DNA of 64,000 nt, taken from the NCBI RefSeq assembly GCF_900182645.1, contig NZ_FXTA01000006.1, forward strand, positions 293,334-357,333. The letters run 5' to 3'. Position 1 is the stretch's first letter. Each line of letters begins with the position of its first letter. This stretch comes from Flavobacterium resistens (GTDB lineage Bacteria; Bacteroidota; Bacteroidia; Flavobacteriales; Flavobacteriaceae). Positions 1 through 8,152 of this stretch are shown piece after piece. The notes under the pieces are model-generated. The model was not told the DNA's origin, ran no database searches, and worked only from the letters and a program-made list of their open reading frames with translations. A program made the translations under genes and the position numbers.

Positions 1-1
1 T

Positions 2-715
2 AAATTGGTACCAGATTTTACCAAAATGATAACAGTGAAAGATAACTTCGATCCAAATCCCGAGGTTACGCAATCACCTACGCCTGGAAGCGCTTTTACT
101 GAAGGAATGATTGTCGAAATAAAGGCTGTAGACAAAAGCTATAATCTTAAAAAATGTTCTTTTAAAGTACAGTCAAATCCGGTAGTAGTTGATGCCGGAG
201 AAGATCAGGAAGTCAATGAAGGAGAATTGGTTAAACTCGATGCTATGGCTTTAGAATCTGGAACTTTTTCTTGGTCGCCTTCAAAAGGATTAAGCAACAG
301 CAAAATTGCAAATCCGTCATTTTTTGCGACAGAAACAACAACTTATACTGTAAGTTTTAAAAATGCTTTAGGATGTGAAACTACTGATGAGGTTACAATC
401 GTTGTAAAACCAATCGATAAAGACGAAACCAAATACGGTTTTTCGCCAAATAATGATGGAATAAATGATTTCTGGGAAATTGATGATATCACACAATATC
501 CACAAAATCAAGTTTTGATTTACAGCCGTTGGGGAGATTTGGTTTTCCAGATGGACAATTATAACAACACCACAAATGTATTCGCCGGAATTGCCAACCG
601 AAGCAGAAAACTAGGAGCCAACGAACTTCCCGAAGGAACTTATTTCTTTGAAATTCGTGTAAATCAGCCTCATCATTTTAAAAAACTCAAGGGTTACCTT
701 GTTTTAAAACGTTAA
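2..715 (+). CDS. Type IX secretion cargo protein, C-terminal part (HYR/PKD-like domains plus gliding-motility CHU_C domain), 5' truncated
   Basis: The reading frame is open to the left edge, so this is the C-terminal end of a larger secreted protein whose start lies outside the window. The first ~55 residues look like the end of an HYR (hyalin-like) repeat. A PKD/Ig-like segment follows, with a motif of the VDAGEDQEVNEG type and a conserved LGCETTDEVTI stretch. The last ~90 residues, from FSPNNDGINDFWEI through YSRWGDLVF to GTYFFEIRV, are a typical gliding-motility-associated C-terminal domain, which in this phylum is the type B sorting signal for the type IX secretion system. The PorP/SprF gene starts 3 bases downstream; this pairing is common for such cargo and suggests co-transcription. 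The cargo's own function cannot be told from this fragment. Confidence 0.88.
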   Translation, partial: KLVPDFTKMITVKDNFDPNPEVTQSPTPGSAFTEGMIVEIKAVDKSYNLKKCSFKVQSNPVVVDAGEDQEVNEGELVKLDAMALESGTFSWSPSKGLSNSKIANPSFFATETTTYTVSFKNALGCETTDEVTIVVKPIDKDETKYGFSPNNDGINDFWEIDDITQYPQNQVLIYSRWGDLVFQMDNYNNTTNVFAGIANRSRKLGANELPEGTYFFEIRVNQPHHFKKLKGYLVLKR

Positions 716-718
716 TTC

Positions 719-1636
719 ATGAAAAATAAATTGAATGTATTCATTGCATTATTCATCATAATCATTTTTATAGATGGCACTTACGGACAGCAAACGCCAG
801 TTTTTTCAAGTTACAATTACAATGCAGTTTTAATCAATCCGGCGCATGCAGGTTATTATTCGGATACAGATATTGTGATGACAACAAATGGCTATTTTAA
901 TTCAGTTGATGGAAGTCCGAAGAATTTTGATATTTCCATAAATACATTGTCGTGGTCAGAAAAAGTGGGTTTGGCTGCCGGAATATCGCACGATCAGATT
1001 GGAGTAACCAATACAACTTCCTTTTTTGGCTCATATTCTTATAAAATCAAATTTGATTCTGATTATAAATACGGAAAATGGTGGGCGTACGATCCAAATG
1101 TTATTTCGTTTGGAGTTACGGCTGGAGCAATGATCTACAATGAAAACCTAACGCAATTAGGTTTGGAAAATGATCCTGAATTTCAGGAAAATGTAAACAG
1201 TTTTACACCAACTGTCGGACTTGGTTTTCTATATAATAAAGATGCTATTTATTTTGGAGTTTCTGCGCCAAATGTGTTGAGCAGCACGTTCAATTCAAAA
1301 AACAACACCAATTTGCAAAATGTGTATTACAGCTATTTTGGCTACCGATTTTTCACAAATCGTTTTGAAGAAGTGCTGATCAATCCAAGTGTTTTATTGA
1401 AATATGTTGAAGGAGCACCTTTTCAGGCCGATTTTAATCTTTTGGTGAATTATAAAAATAAACTGGAATTTGGAGGTGGATATCGCTCATCAAACACATT
1501 AAATCTTTTGGCAGGTTTTCATTTGAATGAAAATTTCAGAATCATTTGCACGTACAATAAATCATTTGAAAATGTCGTGATTCCAGATACTTTTGGTTTG
1601 GTTTTAAATTATAGATTTGGTGATGGATTTGAATAA
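719..1636 (+). CDS. PorP/SprF family type IX secretion system outer-membrane protein
   Basis: A 305-residue protein with an N-terminal signal peptide ending near residue 24 (hydrophobic IALFIIIIFIDG, then TYGQ). It opens with the family hallmark of short aromatic/Asn-rich strands, FSSYNYNAVLINPAHAGYY, and continues as alternating amphipathic strands typical of a 14-strand outer-membrane barrel, ending NYRFGDGFE. PorP/SprF proteins are known to attach to or help deliver type B (CHU_C) cargo at the cell surface. The gene follows the cargo gene with a 3-base gap, so this one is probably a dedicated partner of that cargo. Many paralogues exist per genome, so it need not be the core gliding protein SprF itself. 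Confidence 0.88.
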   Translation: MKNKLNVFIALFIIIIFIDGTYGQQTPVFSSYNYNAVLINPAHAGYYSDTDIVMTTNGYFNSVDGSPKNFDISINTLSWSEKVGLAAGISHDQIGVTNTTSFFGSYSYKIKFDSDYKYGKWWAYDPNVISFGVTAGAMIYNENLTQLGLENDPEFQENVNSFTPTVGLGFLYNKDAIYFGVSAPNVLSSTFNSKNNTNLQNVYYSYFGYRFFTNRFEEVLINPSVLLKYVEGAPFQADFNLLVNYKNKLEFGGGYRSSNTLNLLAGFHLNENFRIICTYNKSFENVVIPDTFGLVLNYRFGDGFE

Positions 1637-1680
1637 AATTAAATCGTTTGGCTCTTAAAGCCCCATCTTAAGGACAATAT

Positions 1681-1782
1681 TGTCATTTCGACGAAGGAGA
1701 AATCGCACTAGTTAATCGACAAAAATTGGCGATCTTCTGTTCGGAATTTCGCGTGTGATTTCTCCTTTCAGTCGAAATGACA
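1681..1782. repeat. Intergenic palindromic repeat (MITE/REP-like)
   Basis: The two ends of this 102-bp element are near-perfect inverted copies. The left arm starts TGTCATTTCGACGAAGGAG and the right arm ends CAGTCGAAATGACA, each followed or preceded by the AAATC/GATTTC segment. The reverse complement of the right arm differs from the left by a 2-base insertion and a substitution next to it. The middle (about 1705-1756) is not strongly paired. It lies between the end of the PorP gene and the end of the convergent response-regulator gene and may also act as a bidirectional terminator. I recall similar TGTCATTTCGAC elements as dispersed in Flavobacterium genomes, but cannot check copy number here. 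Confidence 0.7.
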
Positions 1783-1825
1783 AAACGTTGTGTAGAATAA
1801 AAATAGAACCTCTAAAAGATTAAAT

Positions 1826-2479
1826 TTAATCGACTAAACCATTTTCTACCGCATATTTTACAAGGCCCGCCGTATTTTTCGCATTCAGTTTTGAGAGTAA
1901 ATTACGGCGGTGCGTATTTACAGTATTTAAGCTGATAAAAGTCTTTTCGGCAATTTCGGCTGTATTGTATTCGTGGGCAATTAAAACTAAAATCTCTTTT
2001 TCGCGTGAACTTAATTCAGTTAAAATAGAAACTTGTTTTTCAATTTTTAAATGATTTGCCAAATGTTTTTCTTCTGTTTCTTCTGAAAAATAATTTTCAC
2101 CCGAAGCGATACTATGAATTGCTTTTAACAATTCAGATTTCTCAGCATTTTTTAGTAAATAACCATTTACGCCAATTCTGATTAATCGTGAAATAATTTT
2201 GACATTGCTGTGCGTGCTTACAATCAAAATTTTCACTTCTGGAAAATCTTTTTTCAAAATTTTGCTCAGTTCAATTCCGTCCATTTCCGGCATGCTGATA
2301 TCGAGAATGACCAAATCCGGTTTTTTGGTTTTTATAATTTCCAACGCATCAATTCCGTTTATAGCCTTTCCAACAATGTTTATTTCAGATTCCTGTTCCA
2401 ATAAAGAAACAATTCCCTGTAAAAACATGGTGTGATCATCGGCAATAAGCAGGTTAATTTTTTTCATTTTAAGTGGCAT
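1826..2479 (-). CDS. LuxR/NarL-type response regulator
   Basis: A 217-residue protein with an N-terminal receiver domain (about residues 8-122) and a C-terminal LuxR-type helix-turn-helix (about 150-215). The receiver has the acidic pair D14-D15 (LLIADDH), the phospho-acceptor D60 (LVILDISMPEMDG), a switch Thr/Ser (VSTHS) and the conserved Lys in GYLLKNAE. The HTH reads ELSSREKEILVLIAHEYNT, with NTVNTHRRNLLSKL as the recognition region. It lies just downstream of the sensor kinase gene on the same strand (18 bases between genes), so the two form a two-component operon. A second in-frame ATG at residue 5, just before KKINLL, is an equally good start. Confidence 0.93.
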   Translation of the reverse strand: MPLKMKKINLLIADDHTMFLQGIVSLLEQESEINIVGKAINGIDALEIIKTKKPDLVILDISMPEMDGIELSKILKKDFPEVKILIVSTHSNVKIISRLIRIGVNGYLLKNAEKSELLKAIHSIASGENYFSEETEEKHLANHLKIEKQVSILTELSSREKEILVLIAHEYNTAEIAEKTFISLNTVNTHRRNLLSKLNAKNTAGLVKYAVENGLVD

Positions 2480-2497
2480 TTTGGGGTTAAAATCAGT

Positions 2498-4681
2498 TTA
2501 AGTAATAAGCTGATTTTTTATCTGAATTCCCTGAACAGGATTTTTTTTGACATTTGAATGATCTAAAATCGGAATTTCAATATTAGCAATTGTTCCTCTT
2601 TTGAGTTTTGAATCCAAAGCGAAAGTTCCGTCAAGTTTTGCAATTCTGGCTTCTAAATTAATAAATCCGATTCCTCTGGAATAATTTTCGGTATTAAATC
2701 CAACGCCATTATCTTCAAATAAAATGTTCAAAGAATTGTCGATGAGGTTGAACTGCAACTCAACAGCTGAGGCTTTTGCATGTTTTATGGTATTGGTTAA
2801 AAGTTCCTGAACAATTTTAAAAGTTTCAATCTGAATCGTTTCATCCATCGCATTTATTTCTGCTTTTGGATAAGTCGTAAACGAAATTTTAATTCTGCTG
2901 GCTTCGCTGATATTCTTCAGATATGATTCTAAAACTTCACAAAATTTATGATTGCTGAATTTCTTCGGAATCAGATTATGCGCCAAATTGCGAACCTGTT
3001 GATATGTTTCATCGAGTTGTGAGTTGAGGTTTTCAACATTGGATAAATTTGATTCGTTGAGGTTGGTTAGCTGCAGTTTTATCGCCGCCAAATTACCACC
3101 AATACTATCGTGAAGTTCCTGCGAAATGCGTTCACGTTCTTTATCTTGCCCGCTTATTGAAGCTTTTATCAATTTCAATTCCTGATCTTTCAAAATCCCA
3201 TTTATCCTTTGTGTACTGATTTCAATTTGTTTAGCATTTAGCAAACGCTGATTTTTCAGGCGATTTCGGTATTGAAATGAAAGACCAGCGATCGGAATTA
3301 AAATAATCAGAAAAGCTAAAATAGTAAAAGCTCTGTTTTTCTTTTGTTGCGAAATTTCAAGTGTTTTTAATTGTTGGTCTTTTTTTAGAAGATTAATTTC
3401 ATTTCGTTTTTTATCGGCTGAATTCTGAAAAAATAAGATCGTATTTTCATTTATTTTCTTCGTAATTTCCTCACGAAGGCTCATATTTTTTAGCGCTTCG
3501 GTTTGATTAGCCAAAGTCAGTTTTTTAGTTTCATTTTCGAATTCTAATTGTTTTATAGCTTTCTCTTTTTCAGAAGTATTGTATTTGATTTCGAGTTCGT
3601 TGATTTCTTTTATTTTCTGAAGTTTATTGATAGAATCCTTAATCTGATTTGATTTTCCCAGATAATTATAAGCATTTTTATAATCGTCTTGCAGAACAGC
3701 AATTTTTTGAAGTTCATCATAAAAATGAACCTGATCTTGCAGAAAACCAAATTGAACTGCTTTCTGAATTCCTTCAGAAAAAATGAGTTTGGCTTCGTTG
3801 TATTTTTTTTGATCAATATAAATATCAGCAACATTTCCGCGCGCAATCACCGCAATCTGATTCAATTCACCTTTATCGGCTATCACAACCGCTTCCTGAT
3901 ACATTTTCAAGGCTTCGTCAAGTTTGTGCTGTAGCTGATAATTTGCTCCAAGACCAAGTAAAATAACAGCTCTTCCTTGATTATTATTGGTTTTTTCGCA
4001 AAGTGTTTTTCCTTTTTTATAATACGAATTAGCGTTATCATATTCTTTCATGTCCGAATAAATATCGCCAATGTTTATGCAGCTTCCCAGAATAATTTCT
4101 TCATCTTCTTTGTATTCAAGACATTTTTTAAAAAGTTCGAGCGCTTTTTTGTAATCGCCTAAATCAGCATACGTCTTTGCCAAACCGTGTGTGTGCGTGT
4201 AATACAGATTTTTCTCGTTGTATTTTTGAGAAACTTCAATTCCTTTAATGTGCCACTTTTTACTTTCTTCGAATAAACCGCGTTTTTTGTAATTGATGGC
4301 CATTAAATTATAACTCAAACCATAAAGCCTGTTTTTGAGCGAATCATTGACAGTTGTATTGAATTTTAAAGCTTGTCTGGTATAATAAAGTGAAGAATCT
4401 ACAAGCGCTCTTTTGTTGAAATAATAAGCCAAAAGCAAATCTGCTGAAGCAATTAATCTATTGCTGGATGAAGATTTTAATAGTGAATGTGCTTTTAAAT
4501 AGGCTTTTTTTTCGTCGCCTTTGTTGTATAAAGCATAAAGGGCTTTAATGTTTTTTTCTTCGGGGCTTAAGGCAGTGTTTTTGTGCACGAGTGTTTTCTT
4601 TCCGTTTTCAAGCTGTGCCAGCGCAGAAAAAGAAAAGAACAAGAACATCCAGAAATGAAGTCTTTTAAAATAAACTGCCAT
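2498..4681 (-). CDS. TPR-containing sensor histidine kinase (HisKA_3/NarX type)
   Basis: A 727-residue protein. It has a signal peptide (residues 1-22, ending ALAQ) and a periplasmic region of tetratricopeptide repeats from about 50 to 350, with recognisable A-x-x-Y/F-x-x-A/G helices such as GDYKKALELFKKCLEY. A coiled-coil stretch follows at about 350-445. One transmembrane helix lies at about 451-470, then a second coiled coil and a HisKA_3 dimerisation box with phospho-acceptor H524 in RERISQELHDSIGG. The C-terminal ATPase domain has the N box (LLTNTIKHAKA), a G1 box (EDNGVGFN) and GIGFINLEARI. This is the usual design of Bacteroidota kinases that pair with NarL-type regulators. The response regulator gene follows on the same strand. 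The signal sensed is unknown. Confidence 0.92.
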   Translation of the reverse strand: MAVYFKRLHFWMFLFFSFSALAQLENGKKTLVHKNTALSPEEKNIKALYALYNKGDEKKAYLKAHSLLKSSSSNRLIASADLLLAYYFNKRALVDSSLYYTRQALKFNTTVNDSLKNRLYGLSYNLMAINYKKRGLFEESKKWHIKGIEVSQKYNEKNLYYTHTHGLAKTYADLGDYKKALELFKKCLEYKEDEEIILGSCINIGDIYSDMKEYDNANSYYKKGKTLCEKTNNNQGRAVILLGLGANYQLQHKLDEALKMYQEAVVIADKGELNQIAVIARGNVADIYIDQKKYNEAKLIFSEGIQKAVQFGFLQDQVHFYDELQKIAVLQDDYKNAYNYLGKSNQIKDSINKLQKIKEINELEIKYNTSEKEKAIKQLEFENETKKLTLANQTEALKNMSLREEITKKINENTILFFQNSADKKRNEINLLKKDQQLKTLEISQQKKNRAFTILAFLIILIPIAGLSFQYRNRLKNQRLLNAKQIEISTQRINGILKDQELKLIKASISGQDKERERISQELHDSIGGNLAAIKLQLTNLNESNLSNVENLNSQLDETYQQVRNLAHNLIPKKFSNHKFCEVLESYLKNISEASRIKISFTTYPKAEINAMDETIQIETFKIVQELLTNTIKHAKASAVELQFNLIDNSLNILFEDNGVGFNTENYSRGIGFINLEARIAKLDGTFALDSKLKRGTIANIEIPILDHSNVKKNPVQGIQIKNQLIT

Positions 4682-4860
4682 AATCTTAATTTGAGCTCTA
4701 AAAAATAGAGCAGGGTTAAAGTCTTGTAAATTTGGGATTTATAAGAAATTACAAAATTTTAATTAGCGCTTAAAAGTACTACAAAAGGATTAAAAAAGAC
4801 TTGATTTTAATTCAATTTTTTGGGTTAAATTGTGATATAATTTCTGTAAAACAGAAAAGT

Positions 4861-5577
4861 TTAGAATTGTTTCTGCAAAACTTCTAATTCGGCAATAATT
4901 AAACCTTTCATCGTAGTGTTCACATAATCTTTTACTTCGGCATACGAAATCCCATATTTTCTTTTAATATCTTGAAAATGAATAGGGAATTCATTTAGAA
5001 TCTTGTCGTAATAAAGATCTAATTGACTTTTATTTGGCATTTCGAAATTCAGTTTAATCTGAAAACGTCTTAATAAGGCAGAATCAATACTATTATAAAA
5101 ATTAGTTGCACAAATGAGCAGGCAATTTGCAGGAAAATAATCTATTAACTGAATAATAGTATTGACAAGACGTTTCATTTCGGCAACATCTTTGTCGTCG
5201 TTTTCACGGCTTTTGGCAATTTGGTCAAATTCATCTAAAAACAAAACTGCGTTTTCGCGAGCCGCTTTATCAAAAAGTGCTTTTACATTTTTAGACGTTT
5301 CACCAATTCTGGCATTTATAATTGTGCTGAGATTTACAATAATAATTTCTTTGTTCAAAGCGGTTGCAATGGCTTTTGCAGTAGTAGTTTTGCCACAGCC
5401 AGAATGACCGTGAAGCAATATTTTATTGTCAACCTGAAGATTGTATTTTTTCAGCTCGTTAATATAACGATGCTCCTTTATAGTCTGTTCTAAAACTGCG
5501 TTGTTTTCAGGACTGAAAAACAAATCCTGAATCGCAATTTTTTCGGTATCGTTTACGGTAAGCTCGTACAGATTCAT
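4861..5577 (-). CDS. Single-domain AAA family ATPase
   Basis: A 238-residue soluble protein with no signal peptide. The Walker A motif is G57-H-S-G-C-G-K63-T, Walker B is at about 111-116 (VLFLDEF), a sensor-1 Asn sits in LICATN, and an arginine-finger-like pair is in SALLRRFQIKLNF. A short N-terminal extension of about 45 residues precedes the core, and the C-terminal lid is small. This resembles the stand-alone AAA proteins often annotated only as ATP-binding protein. The neighbours (two-component system upstream on the same strand but 180 bp away; a hydrolase on the other side) do not indicate a partner. A specific role, such as a toxin-antitoxin, disaggregase or transposition helper, cannot be assigned. 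Confidence 0.82.
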   Translation of the reverse strand: MNLYELTVNDTEKIAIQDLFFSPENNAVLEQTIKEHRYINELKKYNLQVDNKILLHGHSGCGKTTTAKAIATALNKEIIIVNLSTIINARIGETSKNVKALFDKAARENAVLFLDEFDQIAKSRENDDKDVAEMKRLVNTIIQLIDYFPANCLLICATNFYNSIDSALLRRFQIKLNFEMPNKSQLDLYYDKILNEFPIHFQDIKRKYGISYAEVKDYVNTTMKGLIIAELEVLQKQF

Positions 5578-5586
5578 TTGAATTTT

Positions 5587-5632
5587 ATTTGGTGCAAAAT
5601 TAAGCTTATTTGGTAATACTTTCGCACCAAAT
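5587..5632. promoter_or_regulatory. Inverted repeat upstream of the AAA ATPase gene
   Basis: Two perfect 9-base arms, ATTTGGTGC (5587-5595) and GCACCAAAT (5624-5632), face each other across 28 bases, starting 10 bases upstream of the ATG of the minus-strand AAA ATPase gene. It could be a regulator site or part of a 5' leader hairpin. No regulator can be named. Confidence 0.35.
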
Positions 5633-5667
5633 GTTATAGATAAAATTGATTTTTAGATGATTATATT

Positions 5668-6561
5668 TTATTTCTTTTTGAGCTTTAATTTGAAAAAATC
5701 AATCGTTCTTTTCCATGATAATGTCGCTGCTTTTTCATCATATCTTGGTGTTGTATTGTTGTGAAAACCGTGATTTACTCCTTCATAAAAGTAAGCAGTA
5801 TGTTCTACTTTATTTTTGTTGAGAATTGCTTCAAAAGCTGACCAGCCATCATTTACACGCGTGTCAAGACCTGCATAATGCAGCATTAACGGAGTGACGA
5901 TTTTTTCTGCTTCTTCGGCAGTTGGTTGCCCGCCATAATACGGAACTGCTGCTTTTAGATCAGGTAATCTAACTGCCATCATATTAGCAATCCAACCACC
6001 AAAACAAAACCCAACAACACCTATATAGCCGTTACAGTCTTTATGCGATTTTAAATATTCAAAAGCGGCGATAAAATCTTCGAGCATTTCTTCGCGGGTA
6101 CGTTTCTTTTGCAACTCTCTTCCGGCATCATCATTGCCTGGATAACCGCCTAAAGGTGATAATGCATCTGGCGCAAGTGTAATGAAACCTTCAATTGCGG
6201 CTCTTCTTCCCACATCTTCAATGTAAGGATTTAGGCCTCGGTTTTCATGAACGACAATTATTCCTGGAAGCTTCTTTTTGGTTTCTGCTGGCTGTGACAA
6301 AAGTCCTTTTATGCTTCCGCCTCCTTTTGGGGAATCATAATTGATATAACCGGTTTTTAATCTGGGATCTGTAGGCTGAATTAAAATGCTGTCAACATAA
6401 TTAGGTGTCATAAAACTCAAAAGCGACGGAAGTGTCAATGTCCCAACCGCAAAAATGGATAATTTCTCAATAAATATTCGGCGGTCAATTTTATTGTGAG
6501 CATAATCATCATATAAATCAAATACTTCCTGACTGATATCTTCTTTGGTTAATTTATTCAT
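5668..6561 (-). CDS. Dienelactone hydrolase family protein, exported or membrane-tethered
   Basis: A 297-residue alpha/beta hydrolase. After an unusual ~28-residue acidic/polar N-terminus come DRRIFIEKLS and a hydrophobic stretch (about residues 34-50), a Tat-like or lipid-anchor-like export signal. The hydrolase core (about 70-297) has the Cys nucleophile in G-F-C-F-G-G, the Asp in YAGLDTRVNDG and the His in NHGFHN, i.e. the complete Cys-Asp-His triad typical of dienelactone hydrolases rather than a Ser triad. The family cleaves small lactones or esters. In Bacteroidota this exported subtype has no firmly known substrate. It stands alone, transcribed away from the sugar dehydrogenase gene. 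Confidence 0.85.
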   Translation of the reverse strand: MNKLTKEDISQEVFDLYDDYAHNKIDRRIFIEKLSIFAVGTLTLPSLLSFMTPNYVDSILIQPTDPRLKTGYINYDSPKGGGSIKGLLSQPAETKKKLPGIIVVHENRGLNPYIEDVGRRAAIEGFITLAPDALSPLGGYPGNDDAGRELQKKRTREEMLEDFIAAFEYLKSHKDCNGYIGVVGFCFGGWIANMMAVRLPDLKAAVPYYGGQPTAEEAEKIVTPLMLHYAGLDTRVNDGWSAFEAILNKNKVEHTAYFYEGVNHGFHNNTTPRYDEKAATLSWKRTIDFFKLKLKKK

Positions 6562-6774
6562 AGCTTTTAATTTTAAAACTAATGTAGGAAATAAAATGAT
6601 TACTTTTAAAGTTGATTTAATTCATACTTGTTTTGAAATACAGTGCACACTATCAACGTTATATATAATTGTATAAGTTCTGATGTAAATTATGTAAAGT
6701 ATTCTGATTTCTATTTTGGAAATTTGGATAACATTAACCCAAAACTGTTTTTAAATTTTAAATAATCAAATAAG

Positions 6775-8010
6775 ATGAAAAAAATAACCTGCTCACTTGC
6801 GCTTTCTCTGATATTTTTTATGTCGTTAAGCTGTTCTAGTTGTTCTAATGATAAAGATAATCCTGCAGATCCAGGAACAGCTACAGATCCAGTAGAAACA
6901 AATGCTCCAAATAGTGCTTATACGCCTGCATTTACGGGGCAAACTAGAATTGGCGGAATCAAAACAAATACGAGCTATGAAGGAGTTGTGGTAACAAGTG
7001 CATTGGCAAGTCCGTGGGGCGTAAAAATGCTTCCTGATGGCCGACTTTTAATTACAGAAAAAGCGGGACAAATGCGTATTGTAACCACTGCAGGTGTTGT
7101 TAGCAGTCCTATTACCGGACTTCCTGCTGTTAATGCTTCAGGGCAAGGAGGTTTACTTGGTTTATGTCTTGATCCGGATTTTGCATCAAATAAAATGATT
7201 TATTGGGTTTATTCTGAATCGACTACAGGAGGAAATAATACGGCTGTAGCCAAAGGAAAACTCTCTACCGATGAAAAAACGATTGAAGGAGTAACGGTAA
7301 TTTACCGAGCAAAACCTGCAAATCCTAGTAATTTGCATTATGGAGGAAGAATTCTTTTTGATAAAACTGGAAATCTTGTTGTAAGTACAGGAGAACGCTC
7401 TGTTTTAGAAACTCGTCCATTGGCACAATCTGTTTCTTCTGGTCTTGGAAAAGTTGTACGATTAACGAAAGAAGGTCAGGCTGCTTCTGGAAATCCTGTT
7501 TTCACAGGAACTGGAGCTTTACCGGAATTATACAGTATTGGACATAGAAATCCACAAGGATTAGCACTTCATCCAATAACTGGAGAAATTTGGGAAAGCG
7601 AACATGGTCCTCGAGGTGGTGACGAAATCAACAGATTAAAAGCTGGCGCAAATTTTGGCTGGCCAACGATCACATACGGAATTGAATATAGTGGTGAAAA
7701 AGTAGGAGCAGGAATCCAGCAGCAAAGCGGAATGGAACAGCCTGTTTACTATTGGGATCCAGTTGTTTCTCCAAGCGGGATGACTTTCTATACTGGAAAT
7801 CGTGTTCCGGAATGGCAAAATAATTTATTTATAGGGGCATTGAGCGGTATGCATATTGTAAGGCTGGCAATTGAAAATAATAAAGTGGTAGGAGAAGAAC
7901 GATTATTGGTTTCAGAAAATCAACGTTTTCGTGATATCACACAAGGAAATGATGGTGCGCTTTATGCGGTAACAGATCAAGGCCGACTCTATAAAATTGA
8001 CAAGAAATAA
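6775..8010 (+). CDS. PQQ-dependent sugar dehydrogenase-like lipoprotein (GSDH family)
   Basis: A 411-residue protein with a lipoprotein signal (MSLSC, then a Ser/Cys/Asn/Asp-rich linker), so it is probably anchored in the outer or inner membrane facing the periplasm. Residues ~55-410 form a six-bladed propeller of the glucose/sorbosone dehydrogenase family. The motifs include LASPWGVKMLPDGRLLITEKAGQMRIV, GGLLGLCLDP, SIGHRNPQGLALHP and EHGPRGGDEINRL, with GANFGWP following. In the soluble quinoprotein glucose dehydrogenases the His of GHRNxQG is a catalytic base, and it is present here. The likely reaction is oxidation of an aldose to its lactone with PQQ as cofactor. Substrate and electron acceptor are not evident. 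A strong terminator follows. Confidence 0.86.
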   Translation: MKKITCSLALSLIFFMSLSCSSCSNDKDNPADPGTATDPVETNAPNSAYTPAFTGQTRIGGIKTNTSYEGVVVTSALASPWGVKMLPDGRLLITEKAGQMRIVTTAGVVSSPITGLPAVNASGQGGLLGLCLDPDFASNKMIYWVYSESTTGGNNTAVAKGKLSTDEKTIEGVTVIYRAKPANPSNLHYGGRILFDKTGNLVVSTGERSVLETRPLAQSVSSGLGKVVRLTKEGQAASGNPVFTGTGALPELYSIGHRNPQGLALHPITGEIWESEHGPRGGDEINRLKAGANFGWPTITYGIEYSGEKVGAGIQQQSGMEQPVYYWDPVVSPSGMTFYTGNRVPEWQNNLFIGALSGMHIVRLAIENNKVVGEERLLVSENQRFRDITQGNDGALYAVTDQGRLYKIDKK

Positions 8011-8021
8011 AAGCTAAAAAC

Positions 8022-8056
8022 GCTGTTGAGAATAAAAAATCAGCAGCTTTTTTTTT
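8022..8056 (+). terminator. Rho-independent terminator after the sugar dehydrogenase gene
   Basis: Stem GCTGTTGA (8022-8029) pairs with TCAGCAGC (8040-8047) with one G-U pair, a 10-base A-rich loop and a run of nine T (8048-8056). It lies 11 bases after the stop codon. Confidence 0.85.
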
Positions 8057-8086
8057 AATGCAAAATCTTTTTTTTGAAATAAAGTA

Positions 8087-8115
8087 TTTGAGTTTTATAA
8101 ATTTTATTACTTTTA
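8087..8115 (+). promoter_or_regulatory. Predicted promoter of the GH97-manA unit
   Basis: TTTG at 8087-8090 is followed after 17 bases by TACTTTTA (8108-8115), one base off the Bacteroidota -7 consensus TAnnTTTG. The LacI-type palindrome starts directly at its 3' end, a position where a bound repressor would block initiation. Confidence 0.45.
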
Positions 8116-8130
8116 CTAAATCGATTTAGG
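8115..8130. promoter_or_regulatory. LacI-type operator 1 (upstream of GH97)
   Basis: ACTAAATCGATTTAGG contains a perfect 14-bp palindrome CTAAATCGATTTAG (8116-8129) with the central CG pair typical of LacI/GalR operators. It matches the sites in front of the lacI gene (11367-11386) and susC (12517-12540), and lies 22 bases before the preferred GH97 start codon. Confidence 0.7.
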
Positions 8131-8152
8131 AATGTTTTTATTTTTACTTTAC

